Below are positions 8,803 to 18,051 of a stretch of DNA of 64,000 nt, one piece after another. The notes beneath the pieces are model-generated. The model had not been told where the DNA came from, did no database searches, and saw nothing but the letters and a program-made list of their open reading frames with translations. Every line of letters starts with the position of its first letter. Positions within the stretch are counted from its first letter, which is position 1. Origin of the DNA: Candidatus Peribacteria bacterium RIFCSPHIGHO2_02_FULL_49_16. Lineage in GTDB: Bacteria > Patescibacteriota > Gracilibacteria > Peribacterales > Peribacteraceae. The translations under genes and the position numbers were made by a program. Location of the stretch: the NCBI GenBank assembly GCA_001788955.1, contig MFXT01000023.1:62001-126000 (forward strand), given 5' to 3'.

Positions 8803-8804
8803 TC

Positions 8805-9863
8805 TTATGAAGAAACAGCTATTCCTAATTCCACTCCGCACTTCTTGCAATCCGCCTCCAGCATGATTTTTGCCAGTTCCTCCACGCTCGTCTTCGCTTC
8901 CCATCCCAAAAGACGCTTTGCTTTCGATACATCGCCGATAAGACAGTCGACTTCCGCAGGACGGTAATAATACGGATCGGTTTTGACAATGATTTTTCCA
9001 CAAGACATATCTCTATACTGCTCGTGTATTCCTTCACCTTCGCGCTCATAGCGAATTCCCGCATAACCTAAACATAACTCCAGAAATTCCCGCACAGATG
9101 TCGTGCGTCCTGTGGCAATCACAAAATCTTCCGGGAGCGGTTGTTGCACGATCAACCACATCGCCTCAACAAATTCCGGCGCGTATCCCCAGTCTCGCTT
9201 GGCATCGAGATTACCGATCAACATGCATTCAAGTGTTCCTGCAAGGATATGTGCAAGGCTCAATGTGATTTTGCGTGTGACAAAATTCTCTCCTCTGCGA
9301 GGCGATTCGTGATTGAACAAAATGCCGTTCACGGCATACATCCCGTAACTTTCGCGATAATTGCGCGTGAGGTAGAACCCATATGCCTTCGCGCATGCAT
9401 AGGGACTGCGTGGATAGAACGGCGTCTCTTCATTTTGGGGAATTTGGAGAGCTTTTCCATAAAGCTCACTCGAACTCGCTTGATAGAAACGCGCCGGAAG
9501 TCCGCTCGTCCGCAGCGCTTCAAGCAAACGTGTCGTACCGAGTCCCGTGACGTCGCCGGTATATTCCGGCGTATCGAAACTGACTCCCACATGGCTCTGT
9601 GCCGCGAGATGATAAATTTCATCCGGACGGACCGCATGGAGAATGCGCAAGAGAGAATTGGAATCGCAGAGATCTCCATAATGGAGATCGTGACGCAATC
9701 CTTTCGTCCGCACATGCGAAAACAGATGGTCGATGCGGCCGCGATTGAATGTGGATGAGCGACGTACGACACCGTGAACTTCGTACCCTTTTTCCATAAG
9801 AAACTCCGCAAGATACGACCCGTCCTGTCCGGTAATACCGGTGATTAATGCTCTTTTTTGCAT
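8805..9863 (-). CDS. gmd: GDP-mannose 4,6-dehydratase
   Basis: 352 residues, the usual length. [16 protein letters not shown] gives the NADP motif at residues 7-22, and [16 protein letters not shown] is characteristic of GMD. The catalytic set is intact: ASSSELYG with Glu133, and YACAK with Tyr155 and Lys159. [18 protein letters not shown] is the family signature. It converts GDP-D-mannose to GDP-4-keto-6-deoxy-D-mannose, precursor of fucose, rhamnose or perosamine. Its start overlaps the end of the upstream GT-C gene by 19 bases and GtrA follows. The aminotransferase at 49592-50719 would be a fitting next enzyme (perosamine). A catalytically altered paralogue lies at 45153-46145. Confidence 0.95.
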   Translation of the reverse strand: MQKRALITGITGQDGSYLAEFLMEKGYEVHGVVRRSSTFNRGRIDHLFSHVRTKGLRHDLHYGDLCDSNSLLRILHAVRPDEIYHLAAQSHVGVSFDTPEYTGDVTGLGTTRLLEALRTSGLPARFYQASSSELYGKALQIPQNEETPFYPRSPYACAKAYGFYLTRNYRESYGMYAVNGILFNHESPRRGENFVTRKITLSLAHILAGTLECMLIGNLDAKRDWGYAPEFVEAMWLIVQQPLPEDFVIATGRTTSVREFLELCLGYAGIRYEREGEGIHEQYRDMSCGKIIVKTDPYYYRPAEVDCLIGDVSKAKRLLGWEAKTSVEELAKIMLEADCKKCGVELGIAVSS

Positions 9864-11080
9864 TGAAGTAGCTTGCAAAATAGCATGATCATACTTCGCA
9901 TTCCAGACCAAATTTTTCTAAAATACGCAATACAGTACAGGAGAAATACAACATCGACCGTTGCCGGAATGAGGAAAAACCACCATTGTAATCGAAATAC
10001 GGCTCCATGATTGAGATAGAAGTAGAACCACTGAAAATGGAGCGTGACAAGCACAATCGGAATCCAGAGCGGATACTTTTTGAGAAGCGGAATTGCCGCA
10101 AAGATAAGAAAAAACACCCCCGTTTCCATATAAAAGTGATCCAGATGATCGAGAAGCACATTGAGCCCTATGCCAATGACCGCCCCCAGTCCCAGTGCCA
10201 AAGGAAGCAGTTTTTCACGGAAATATTCCTTTGAATAAAAGATGGAAAAGAGTCCGAGCATCATGAGAATCGGCGTTGTCTGGAGCATGTTGCCGTGTCC
10301 CGTGCGTGCAGGATCGATGAAGTAATAATTATGAATGGAAAAAAGAATCTGGAGCGCATGCATGAGATTCAAAAAAATACGCCCGGGCCCTTGCCAAATA
10401 TTGAATGCCGTCTGTTCCTGATGCACGCCGACATTGATGCCGCCGGTCTGAAGAAATTGGACAATGACATACGCTGCCGATAAGACAATTCCAATAGCGA
10501 CAGCTAACCAAACTGTTCGCCGATGATTGTTCGCTGATAGCTTTTTGGGCCACACCGCTAAAATTAATGGACCCAATGCCACTGCAAACGGCAATGATGT
10601 GATCGCGAATGCCCATGCGACACCCGTCCACCATGCTCCGCGCACTGCACCAATGATTGTAAGAAAGAAAAGAAGATTGTAGAACGCAACCATCCATCCA
10701 CGCAGAGCGGAAAATGAAAGAAATGGCATCAGTGCAATAATTGATGCAAAGAGCGCCGCTTCAAATGTTGAGCCGAAGAGCGCGCGGGCTGCGAAGAATG
10801 CAAAGAGTGGAAGAAGTATTCCTGCCAACATCTGCATATGAATTTGCGTCATGGCGGATTCCGTAAGCACGTACCACGGAACGGAAAGGATATTCATGCC
10901 GTGAAATCCGGGAATGGAAAGATCGAGCGTCCCTCCTGCAAGCGTCTCTATAAATTTTTGATAATAAAAGTAATCATCATTGGGCGCAGGAGTCGCCAAA
11001 AGCATTACCAAACCCGTTACACCGACTAAAAGAGCCATGTATATCCATTCAAGCCTGTATTTTTGTAGAACCTGAATCAC
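9845..11080 (-). CDS. Polytopic membrane protein, GT-C type glycosyltransferase-like
   Basis: 411 residues with about ten hydrophobic stretches. The first loop, [17 protein letters not shown], has the acidic pair expected in the first extracytoplasmic loop of GT39/GT83-like enzymes. The preferred start is GTG 11080 (encoding [15 protein letters not shown]), nine bases after a minus-strand TATACT box; ATG 11038 is an alternative but would leave a long leader and shorten the first helix context. It is followed by gmd and GtrA in one minus-strand unit. Sugar and acceptor unknown. Confidence 0.7.
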   Translation of the reverse strand: MIQVLQKYRLEWIYMALLVGVTGLVMLLATPAPNDDYFYYQKFIETLAGGTLDLSIPGFHGMNILSVPWYVLTESAMTQIHMQMLAGILLPLFAFFAARALFGSTFEAALFASIIALMPFLSFSALRGWMVAFYNLLFFLTIIGAVRGAWWTGVAWAFAITSLPFAVALGPLILAVWPKKLSANNHRRTVWLAVAIGIVLSAAYVIVQFLQTGGINVGVHQEQTAFNIWQGPGRIFLNLMHALQILFSIHNYYFIDPARTGHGNMLQTTPILMMLGLFSIFYSKEYFREKLLPLALGLGAVIGIGLNVLLDHLDHFYMETGVFFLIFAAIPLLKKYPLWIPIVLVTLHFQWFYFYLNHGAVFRLQWWFFLIPATVDVVFLLYCIAYFRKIWSGMRSMIMLFCKLLQCKKEH

Positions 11081-11089
11081 CGTGGTGCC

Positions 11090-11095
11090 AGTATA
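11090..11095 (-). promoter_or_regulatory. -10 TATACT of the minus-strand GT-C/gmd/gtrA unit
   Basis: TATACT ends nine bases before GTG 11080. It is one of two divergent -10 boxes in a 39-bp gap. Confidence 0.6.
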
Positions 11096-11107
11096 GCAGG
11101 ACAACGC

Positions 11108-11113
11108 TATACT
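11108..11113 (+). promoter_or_regulatory. -10 TATACT, leaderless promoter of the nucleotide-sugar dehydrogenase
   Basis: TATACT ends six bases before ATG 11120, too close for a ribosome-binding leader. Confidence 0.65.
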
Positions 11114-11119
11114 TTCCGT

Positions 11120-12358
11120 ATGAATAAGCCCATTCTCTGCATCGTCGGCTTGGGGTACGTCGGTCTGCCTCTGGCATATGCCTTTGTGAAAAAACACTAT
11201 ACGGTGTACGGCTTTGACATCTCTCAAAAACGCATCGAGGAGCTTCGTCGCGGCTTGGATACAACGAACGAACTGACAGAAGAGGATTTGCAACAGATCG
11301 AGATGACGTTCAGCAATGATCCGCGCATCATTCAAAAAGCCGATATTGTCATTCTCGCCATCCCCACCCCCGTCGATAGCAATAACAAGCCCGATGTACG
11401 TTTACTCGAGTCCGCATCGGCCACCGTCGGTGAAAACCTGAAAAAAGGCGCCATCATCGTCTACGAATCTACGGTGTACCCGGGTGTCACCGAAGAAATC
11501 TGCGGGCCGATTCTCGAAAAAGCATCCGGTATGACGTGCGGCACAGACTTCATGCTCGGTTATTCACCGGAACGCATCAATCCAGGTGATAAGAAACATA
11601 CCGTCGAAACGATTATGAAAGTCGTCGGGGCAAACGATCCAAAAACTCTCACCACACTCACCGAACTCTATCGTTCAATCGTGCAGGCAGGTATTCATCC
11701 GGTTGCCTCCATCAAAGTCGCCGAAATGTCCAAAGCCATCGAAAATGCACAAAGAGACCTGAATATCGCCTACATCAACGAAGTGGCTATGATGTGTTCA
11801 CATCTCGGCATTTCCACAAAAGATGTGCTCGAGGCCGCAGGAACGAAATGGAATTTCCTGAAATTCACTCCCGGTTTGGTCGGCGGCCACTGCATCGGCG
11901 TAGACCCGTATTATCTTGTGGAAAAAGCGAAACAATTGGGCATGGATACGCATATCATCGCCGCAGGTCGCAGCGTCAATGACGCTATGAGCGTCTTTGT
12001 CGCAAAGAAAATTCTCGATGCACTCCACATGCAACCCGCCCTCGCGCGCATTCTCGTTCTTGGTCTCACATTCAAAGAGAATGTACCAGACACCAGAAAC
12101 AGTAAATCGAAGGAGGTTATCGAATATCTCGAACATGCGGGGTGTTCCGTCGAAATGCATGATCCCTATAGATCATCCGGATCACGTAAGCACGCTTACG
12201 ATGCCGTCGTCCTACTCGTTGCCCATAAGGAATATGTACAGAACAACGGGGAGTTTGTCTTGTCTGCAACGAAAGAGGGAGGATTGGTCTATGACCTAAA
12301 ATCGGTTCTGGATCGAGAAAATGTGGAAAAACAAGGAAAAAGGTACATGGCACTGTAA
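11120..12358 (+). CDS. Nucleotide-sugar dehydrogenase, UDP-N-acetylglucosamine/mannosamine 6-dehydrogenase type
   Basis: 412 residues with all three domains of the UDP-glucose/GDP-mannose dehydrogenase family. IVGLGYVGLPLAYAF is the NAD site (residues 8-22), IPTPVDSNNKPD and YESTVYPGVTEE are family blocks, SPERINPGD precedes the central helix, and GGHCIGVDPYYL holds the catalytic cysteine (Cys258). GYSPERINPGD and DPYYL are typical of the WecC/WbpA/TviB branch, which oxidises UDP-HexNAc to the uronic acid. The 3' end faces the DUF4956 gene across a 128-bp gap with two hairpins. Which HexNAc is used cannot be told. Confidence 0.9.
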   Translation: MNKPILCIVGLGYVGLPLAYAFVKKHYTVYGFDISQKRIEELRRGLDTTNELTEEDLQQIEMTFSNDPRIIQKADIVILAIPTPVDSNNKPDVRLLESASATVGENLKKGAIIVYESTVYPGVTEEICGPILEKASGMTCGTDFMLGYSPERINPGDKKHTVETIMKVVGANDPKTLTTLTELYRSIVQAGIHPVASIKVAEMSKAIENAQRDLNIAYINEVAMMCSHLGISTKDVLEAAGTKWNFLKFTPGLVGGHCIGVDPYYLVEKAKQLGMDTHIIAAGRSVNDAMSVFVAKKILDALHMQPALARILVLGLTFKENVPDTRNSKSKEVIEYLEHAGCSVEMHDPYRSSGSRKHAYDAVVLLVAHKEYVQNNGEFVLSATKEGGLVYDLKSVLDRENVEKQGKRYMAL

Positions 12359-12398
12359 TAAAGAATGTGGCGAAGCGTGAGTAAAAAACTCGTCCGAA

Positions 12399-12424
12399 CA
12401 AGTGGGTCTCGTGGGTCCCACTTG
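12399..12424. terminator. Inverted repeat between convergent genes
   Basis: CAAGTGGG (12399-12406) and CCCACTTG (12417-12424) form a perfect 8-bp stem with a 10-base loop. There is no U-rich tail on either strand, so a terminator role is only likely from position. Confidence 0.4.
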
Positions 12425-12455
12425 TGCAGGACACCGCAATAAGGGAAAGGGGTCC

Positions 12456-12483
12456 GTGGGGAAAACCGCAAGGTTTACCCCAC
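12456..12483. terminator. Hairpin serving both convergent genes
   Basis: GTGGGGAAAACC (12456-12467) and GGTTTACCCCAC (12472-12483) pair over 12 positions with one A/A mismatch around a GCAA tetraloop. It ends three bases before the stop of the minus-strand DUF4956 gene. No T tract follows. Confidence 0.5.
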
Positions 12484-12486
12484 GCT

Positions 12487-13170
12487 CTAAAACTCCACCT
12501 GGTGCTTTGCATCGAATAGCTCCGCATCCTCCACTCCTTGTTCCTTCCTCAAGGCTTCCAAGATGGATAGCGATGTGGAGCCGCGACGGGAACGAACGCC
12601 GTACGTGAACTCCATGCGGTCGCCATGGGCATGAGCAGAAAGGAGCCGATACGTATCGGTGAGTTTCGCAAGCTGCGTCTCGTATGCCGCCGTATTCATC
12701 GTGCCGCTGTTTCCATTGCACATCAGACGTAAAATACTCTCATGTTTACTCGTCATGCCAAAGTTCATCCATGTCAAACAAAGAATCACCGCACACACGA
12801 AAGCGGTCGTCAGCATCGCCAACCAATACATCTCTGCTCCCATCGCAAGTCCCACGGAAAGCACAAACAGGATATAAGCCATGTCCTTGGGATCTTTTAC
12901 CGCTGTTCGAAAACGGATCAAAGAAAATGCGCCAAGAATGCCAACAGCACGAAGTAGGCTCCCGCTCGCAATGATCATGACCACAGCTCCGAGAATTCCA
13001 AGAAGCACCAGCGAGAACTGGAATGATTGCGAGTAACTCAAGCCACGATGCGTCGATCGATATACGAGCGCGATGATAAATGCGAAAATGAAACTTCCTG
13101 CAAGGATGATGCCCATCGTAATAGGATCGAGCCCAAATACTGCGCCGATATCGGGGATAACAGGTTGCAT
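12487..13170 (-). CDS. DUF4956 membrane protein
   Basis: 227 residues. Four hydrophobic segments fill the first 130 residues (ITMGIILAGSFIFAFIIALV onward) and a soluble C-terminal part follows. ASGSLLRAVGILGAFSLIRF and RTAVKDPKDMAYIL are the core of the DUF4956 family. Such proteins are commonly encoded next to VTC-domain polyphosphate-polymerase-like and CotH proteins, exactly as here. Function is unknown; a membrane partner of the VTC protein is a fair inference. ATG 13170 gives MQPVIPDIG; the start lies 32 bases after the VTC stop. It is last in the CotH-CotH-VTC-DUF4956 unit. Confidence 0.85.
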   Translation of the reverse strand: MQPVIPDIGAVFGLDPITMGIILAGSFIFAFIIALVYRSTHRGLSYSQSFQFSLVLLGILGAVVMIIASGSLLRAVGILGAFSLIRFRTAVKDPKDMAYILFVLSVGLAMGAEMYWLAMLTTAFVCAVILCLTWMNFGMTSKHESILRLMCNGNSGTMNTAAYETQLAKLTDTYRLLSAHAHGDRMEFTYGVRSRRGSTSLSILEALRKEQGVEDAELFDAKHQVEF

Positions 13171-13202
13171 TGGAGAGAATGTAGAGGAAAAAGTCCATGC
13201 CC

Positions 13203-14012
13203 TCAAGCGAATCCCACCCATCGTCTATCCATAGGCTGTTCCACACCAAATACTGTCGGCCGCAAAACCGAAACAACCATTGCGTACTTGGAATACGCCG
13301 TGCGAGACAGTGCAAACTCTTGAATCACATCGTGAAACCACTGCGGGATGGCATGATTGCATTTGAGCTCCATCACGCAGTATCCATTCATACATGAACG
13401 CAATGGTTGACCTCCAAAAAGAAGCGGCGGACGCCATGCTCCCTGAAGATCACCATCGAAAGTGATACGAAATGTGCGATCATGTTTTCCTACAAAAGGA
13501 ATACGTTCATATCGCACAAGCGCCGTCGGTTGCAGGTTGTACCATCCTCGAAGCAACTGCGCTTCCGCAGTCACCTCTTCTTTTGCTTCCACCCGTTGCA
13601 GAATATGCCCCAAAAGATGCGGCATGGGATGCTTTTTAGATAAGTGCCCCACCGAGAGCGAGAGACGATCTTTGGAAACGACAAAATCGTGTCGCCGTTT
13701 TATTTCCAGAAACGACGCGGTGGTTTCCGAAAATTCCGATGCATACGTGCGCAGACGCAACTTGCGCCGCGACAACATTCCCGCATCCTTTTCATAGAGG
13801 GAATGCAAATCCATGGAATCAAAATACAGAGAGAGAACCGGATAGCGGGTGCGCCCGGTCCCTTCGGAAACAAGATACGGATCCGGCTGCATATACGGCC
13901 AAATTCGTTCTATAAAACGACGAACATGCCGTGTAGGCAGCACATACTTTAATTCGATACGGCGAAAATGGAGTGGCGTTTCCCGTTGTTGTTTGCGAAG
14001 AAGAGTAATCAC
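13203..14012 (-). CDS. VTC-domain protein (polyphosphate-polymerase-like)
   Basis: 269 residues spanning one VTC domain. Basic and acidic tunnel residues known from yeast Vtc4 can be picked out: RRIELKYVL near the N-terminus, SRRKLRLRTYAS, FLEIKRRHD, RYERIPFVG and MELKCN near the end. In yeast the domain makes polyphosphate from ATP. In bacteria, VTC proteins beside CotH and DUF4956 have no firm role. The start is GTG 14012, which overlaps the CotH stop as GTGA (14009-14012), so translation is coupled. No membrane segment is seen; membrane attachment would need the DUF4956 neighbour. Confidence 0.85.
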   Translation of the reverse strand: MITLLRKQQRETPLHFRRIELKYVLPTRHVRRFIERIWPYMQPDPYLVSEGTGRTRYPVLSLYFDSMDLHSLYEKDAGMLSRRKLRLRTYASEFSETTASFLEIKRRHDFVVSKDRLSLSVGHLSKKHPMPHLLGHILQRVEAKEEVTAEAQLLRGWYNLQPTALVRYERIPFVGKHDRTFRITFDGDLQGAWRPPLLFGGQPLRSCMNGYCVMELKCNHAIPQWFHDVIQEFALSRTAYSKYAMVVSVLRPTVFGVEQPMDRRWVGFA

Positions 14013-16732
14013 GGTTCAATCGTAATTGTAGCGCCATTCTCCTCCTCTTCACGCACGCCATTTTCTTCAAATTGACTGTCCTCCACCATGATGGACGGCG
14101 GATCGAAGATCGACTTTTTGACATACGCGCCAATGGCAATGTCATTGCCAATGAATGATGCGTCTTTTACAAGAACGTGCGATGCATCTTTTACAGCAAT
14201 GCCATAGTGACATCTTTTGAGAGTCACGGAAACGATGACCAAAGTAGATGATTCGCCAACACTGATGCATTTATCTCCAAAACCGTCGATCTGTATGTTT
14301 CGAATCTCTATGTTTGACCACGAAATATCCACTCCATCACCATTACTGTCAAAGCCATCGCCACTGATCACAAACGTACTGTCTTCGAGCACTCCGGAAG
14401 ATGCACTGTCAATATCCAATGCATCTGCGTAGGAATTTTCAAAATGCAATCGGACAAGATCTGCCGAAACATATTTGATGTTCAATGCGTCATCGCCATG
14501 CGAATCTGTGAACGTACTATCGCGAATCGTCACGGGACTTGCATGAAATGCCACCATACCTGATGCAAAGATTCCATTGAGAAATGTTTCTCCTCCTCCG
14601 GAAAATTCCGCCCACCGCACCTCGCTTGGAAGATTCGCATTCGCAACAAGGAACGATCCCCACGGATGCGTCGTCGCTCTTTCGAAAGAAACGGGGCTCC
14701 CTTCTGTTCCAGCAACAGAAACGGGAGCATACGACAGAAGCGTGACGCCGCTTCCCATGCGCACGGTCGTCCCCGGCAAAATTCGCAGACGGGACACCGT
14801 GGAGGGAACAATCACATGCTCAAAGAACGTCTGTGTTCCGCGTAAAAACACACTGCCTTCTTCTCCTGCCGTAAACATCGGATACCGCGAAAGAAAATCC
14901 TCACGGCTTCGGTATGCTGCATGCAGATGCTCAAATGTTCGATCATCAATGAGAATCTCATTCAGAATATCCGCTTTTTCTCCCGTCACTGCATTGCGCA
15001 TACGCAAGTTCAACGGAAAATCCGCATCGGTAAGAGCGGCGTCTCCGCGAATACGTACAAGGAAAAATGTATATCGCGTATGCGGAGCGCCTTTGATGAT
15101 TTCGTCTTCGCCGATCAGCGGATCTCCCGGCGCCATCAGCGAAAGAAATTCATCTGTCGTGCGGATTTCCCGTCGGTTTTTTTTATCGGTCTTCTCGCCC
15201 AAAGCAAGAGGCACGGAAGCATCATCGTTATCCCACACATTATCGCCATTATCGCGCAAAAGCCGAACTTCTCCGCGCTCTATTGCATCAGCAAGATCAT
15301 CCGCACCATAGAATCCCGCAAAATGCACCGGACTGATGCCGCGCACGGTTCCTTCGATCGTCGCCAAAAGACCACGCTCTTCCTGCTCTTTCGATGGGAT
15401 CCGTTGATGGACGAGAATTTCCGATAACGAAAGTTCTTGCTTGAGAAAATCAATATTTGCACGAATATTCCGCATGGCAATGTCCAGCTCCTTTTTGACC
15501 GTACGATTGCTCGGAAGTTTGACCGGATCGCGATATGCAGGTCGCTCAACGAGCGACCGCAGCTTCTGTGCATACGCGAAATCTTCGTTGACGCGCTCCT
15601 CATCATTGATGTAATTCCACAGAAATACATACGCACGATACTTCCATTCCGGAACGCGAAAGAGTTCATTCAGAAATGGATTGCCCGGAAGTGCCAATAA
15701 CGTTTGCGGTGCATATAAGCTGATATCCCACGGAACCGGTTCCAGTTTCCCTTTCGACGTGTCAAAGAAGAAACGCGCATTATGATCACGCACATGTCGG
15801 CTGCCGGAAAGCAGACTCAACACATACCACTTCGTGAGAAGATCGACATCAAATAACGTCTCGACTGTCTCATGATATTTCGGCCGAAGGTGCGCATCAT
15901 GCTCCGACAAAGAACGAAGAAGCTCGATATCTTCAAAAGACGCGTGCGCGCCGGCGAGGCGCTCTTCGTACGTATTCCAGTATGCACTGTCTGCAAAAAC
16001 ATCATCCCACTGCTGAAAATACGACGTGCCGCCATCGGCTCCGTAGATCGTCACATCACCCACCCGCCCTTGCTTCTCCAGCATTTCTTTTGTCCAATGT
16101 TCCACTTCCGTATAAATCATCGTCGAACTGCCATTGAGCGAAACGGTGACAAATTGCATTGGCGGCTGCAGGAATCCGAACTGTTTCGCACGCCATGCGT
16201 TGAGTGACTCCGCAATCCAGCCGCGATCTTCCGGAATAATCAGATTGATTTCCTTTTTTCCATCAAAGAGCTCATCCATGAATTTTACCCTCCATGATTT
16301 CTTGCGGTACGCCCAATGATTAAAAAGATCCCCGCGTACGCGCATTTTGATCGCATACTCTTTCCCATGTGCATGAAACACTCCATCAACCCATATCTTG
16401 GCGTCATCCGTCAAAAATACATTCCCATACCAAGGAGAAGGAACGTTCTTCGGCAACACTTCTTCTATTTTTTGCAAATCGGCAGGAGCAACCGAGATGG
16501 CATACTGTGGCAATTCCTCCGGGACAGATGATCCCCAATAGAAGATATTGAACGTCCGATCGAGGACGCGAATACCTCCAAGAACCCCAGGAATCCTACC
16601 AATAATCGTCTGCCGCGCCAATACGCTGTTCGGCGTCGCTTGATAGAACACGAGCCCCAAAAATCCCGAGAGACCAATCTCGAAAAGGAGAAGTGCTATG
16701 AGGATGCCGAAGAGGACTTTTATGCGGTTCAT
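14009..16732 (-). CDS. CotH-family protein fused to a parallel beta-helix domain
   Basis: 907 residues. One membrane helix near residues 8-30, then a CotH kinase-like domain to about residue 450, a linker of about 150 residues, and a C-terminal repeat region (about 650-907) with right-handed beta-helix features such as short turns of the type DGVDISWSNIEIRNIQIDGFG. CotH proteins phosphorylate secreted targets. Here the loop reads SGSRHVRDHNARFFFD followed by PVPWDIS; the sister protein downstream in the sequence has GDSH where this one has GSRH, so an acidic residue seems lost while Asn and the WD Asp remain. It may be a pseudokinase or the beta-helix may bind the glycan. The gene is 14 bases after its paralogue. 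Confidence 0.8.
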   Translation of the reverse strand: MNRIKVLFGILIALLLFEIGLSGFLGLVFYQATPNSVLARQTIIGRIPGVLGGIRVLDRTFNIFYWGSSVPEELPQYAISVAPADLQKIEEVLPKNVPSPWYGNVFLTDDAKIWVDGVFHAHGKEYAIKMRVRGDLFNHWAYRKKSWRVKFMDELFDGKKEINLIIPEDRGWIAESLNAWRAKQFGFLQPPMQFVTVSLNGSSTMIYTEVEHWTKEMLEKQGRVGDVTIYGADGGTSYFQQWDDVFADSAYWNTYEERLAGAHASFEDIELLRSLSEHDAHLRPKYHETVETLFDVDLLTKWYVLSLLSGSRHVRDHNARFFFDTSKGKLEPVPWDISLYAPQTLLALPGNPFLNELFRVPEWKYRAYVFLWNYINDEERVNEDFAYAQKLRSLVERPAYRDPVKLPSNRTVKKELDIAMRNIRANIDFLKQELSLSEILVHQRIPSKEQEERGLLATIEGTVRGISPVHFAGFYGADDLADAIERGEVRLLRDNGDNVWDNDDASVPLALGEKTDKKNRREIRTTDEFLSLMAPGDPLIGEDEIIKGAPHTRYTFFLVRIRGDAALTDADFPLNLRMRNAVTGEKADILNEILIDDRTFEHLHAAYRSREDFLSRYPMFTAGEEGSVFLRGTQTFFEHVIVPSTVSRLRILPGTTVRMGSGVTLLSYAPVSVAGTEGSPVSFERATTHPWGSFLVANANLPSEVRWAEFSGGGETFLNGIFASGMVAFHASPVTIRDSTFTDSHGDDALNIKYVSADLVRLHFENSYADALDIDSASSGVLEDSTFVISGDGFDSNGDGVDISWSNIEIRNIQIDGFGDKCISVGESSTLVIVSVTLKRCHYGIAVKDASHVLVKDASFIGNDIAIGAYVKKSIFDPPSIMVEDSQFEENGVREEEENGATITIEP

Positions 16733-16746
16733 GGTGATAGAGAATA

Positions 16747-18051
16747 CTATAACGCCAATTCCTGCCGTAAAAACTCAATATTCCCTCGCAGCTGCGCCAT
16801 TTTCGCATCCAAATCCCTCTTTACCTCCCGATTACTGTAAAACTTCCGTCCGTCGCGGTATGCCGCACGTTCGATATACGAACGAAGACGCTCTGCTTCC
16901 GCCAGATCCGCATGGACGATTTGCTCATCTTGCAGATAGTCTCGTAAGAATTGATATGTGCGCTCCCTATATGCCAACAGGGGCAACATCTTCTCCCAAA
17001 ACTCATAAGCGGGCGACTGTTCAAGAGACACCAGCGCCGCGCTATGTATATCCCACACAAACGGACGGAACTTTCCAAGCGTTGGATCAAAGAAGAATCG
17101 CGAATTCCCAATACCCACATGAGAATCGCCCGCAAGTAAACTTAATGCATGCCAGCGCGCAAGCTCATCAACGTCAAAAAGGGCATCTACCCTCTTTGCA
17201 GCTTCTTCCATAGAAAGACGATTGTTCTTCAGCAACCAAAACAACTGTTCCAGTTCTTCATACGAATTCTGCGGAGAAACAACGGATGTTTCGTACTTCT
17301 TCCAATATCCCATATCTTCTCCCATCGGATCCCATCCGGGATTGAATGCCGACGTGCCAACCTCTCCCGCGTGGTAAAAATTCGCATCACCGGGAAGTCC
17401 GAGCTTTTCGAGCATATCCTTCGTCCAGTGTTCCGTTTCCAGATACAGCATAGGCTCACTGCCGTTGAGCGAAACCGTCACAAATCGCGTCGGCGCAACA
17501 AGAAGGCCAAATTTCTTTGCGCGCCATGCACTTAAAGCATCAACAAACCACGCGCGATCTTCTGGAATGATAATGTTCCATTCCTCCATGCCACGAAAGA
17601 GCTTTCCATCACGCACATCGATGCGCCACGATTTCTTTGGAAATCGCCAATGATTGTACCGCGTCCCCCGCACACGCATCTTGATGGGAAGAACGTCGCC
17701 ATCCGCGTGTAATTCCCCCTGTATCCACGCATCCGCTCCTTCATTAAGCAGATATACATCATCGTTTGTTTCCGCCGCACGTTCCACCGATTTCAGCTCC
17801 GCCGGATCGATGCGCAATTCGTAGTGAGCAAGCGTCTCTTCTGGTTTTCGACCACGGTAGAAAGGATCTGCAAGTTTATCCAGTCCACGCACCAATCCCG
17901 GCAACCATTTCATCTTTCCAATAATCGTGTAATTGACGAGATCCCCCTTGGGAATCGTTTGATAGAGAACGGCGCCGAAAAGAAGAACACCCAAACCTGC
18001 AAGGACCGTGCACACACACGCGATGCCGGTAGCAAAGCGAAGACGATTCAC
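16747..18051 (-). CDS. CotH-family protein
   Basis: 434 residues: an N-terminal membrane helix (about 8-30) and a single CotH domain. It is a paralogue of the 907-residue protein next to it; both begin MNR, share YTIIG/QTIIG, RVRG..(Y/F)NHW, KKSWR, IIPEDR and SLNG, and keep (E)HWTK(D/E)MLEK. The active-site-like loop is intact here: LLAGDSHVGIGNSRFFFD, then PFVWDIH. By family knowledge it is an extracytoplasmic protein kinase; its target is unknown. The start overlaps the SGNH gene stop by four bases (18048-18051, ATGA). It is probably the active member of the CotH pair. Confidence 0.8.
   Translation of the reverse strand: MNRLRFATGIACVCTVLAGLGVLLFGAVLYQTIPKGDLVNYTIIGKMKWLPGLVRGLDKLADPFYRGRKPEETLAHYELRIDPAELKSVERAAETNDDVYLLNEGADAWIQGELHADGDVLPIKMRVRGTRYNHWRFPKKSWRIDVRDGKLFRGMEEWNIIIPEDRAWFVDALSAWRAKKFGLLVAPTRFVTVSLNGSEPMLYLETEHWTKDMLEKLGLPGDANFYHAGEVGTSAFNPGWDPMGEDMGYWKKYETSVVSPQNSYEELEQLFWLLKNNRLSMEEAAKRVDALFDVDELARWHALSLLAGDSHVGIGNSRFFFDPTLGKFRPFVWDIHSAALVSLEQSPAYEFWEKMLPLLAYRERTYQFLRDYLQDEQIVHADLAEAERLRSYIERAAYRDGRKFYSNREVKRDLDAKMAQLRGNIEFLRQELAL

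Noticed and set aside
9141-9758. 205-codon open frame antisense to gmd
   Set aside because: The gmd gene is certain from its catalytic motifs; the antisense frame has no domain and no promoter box.
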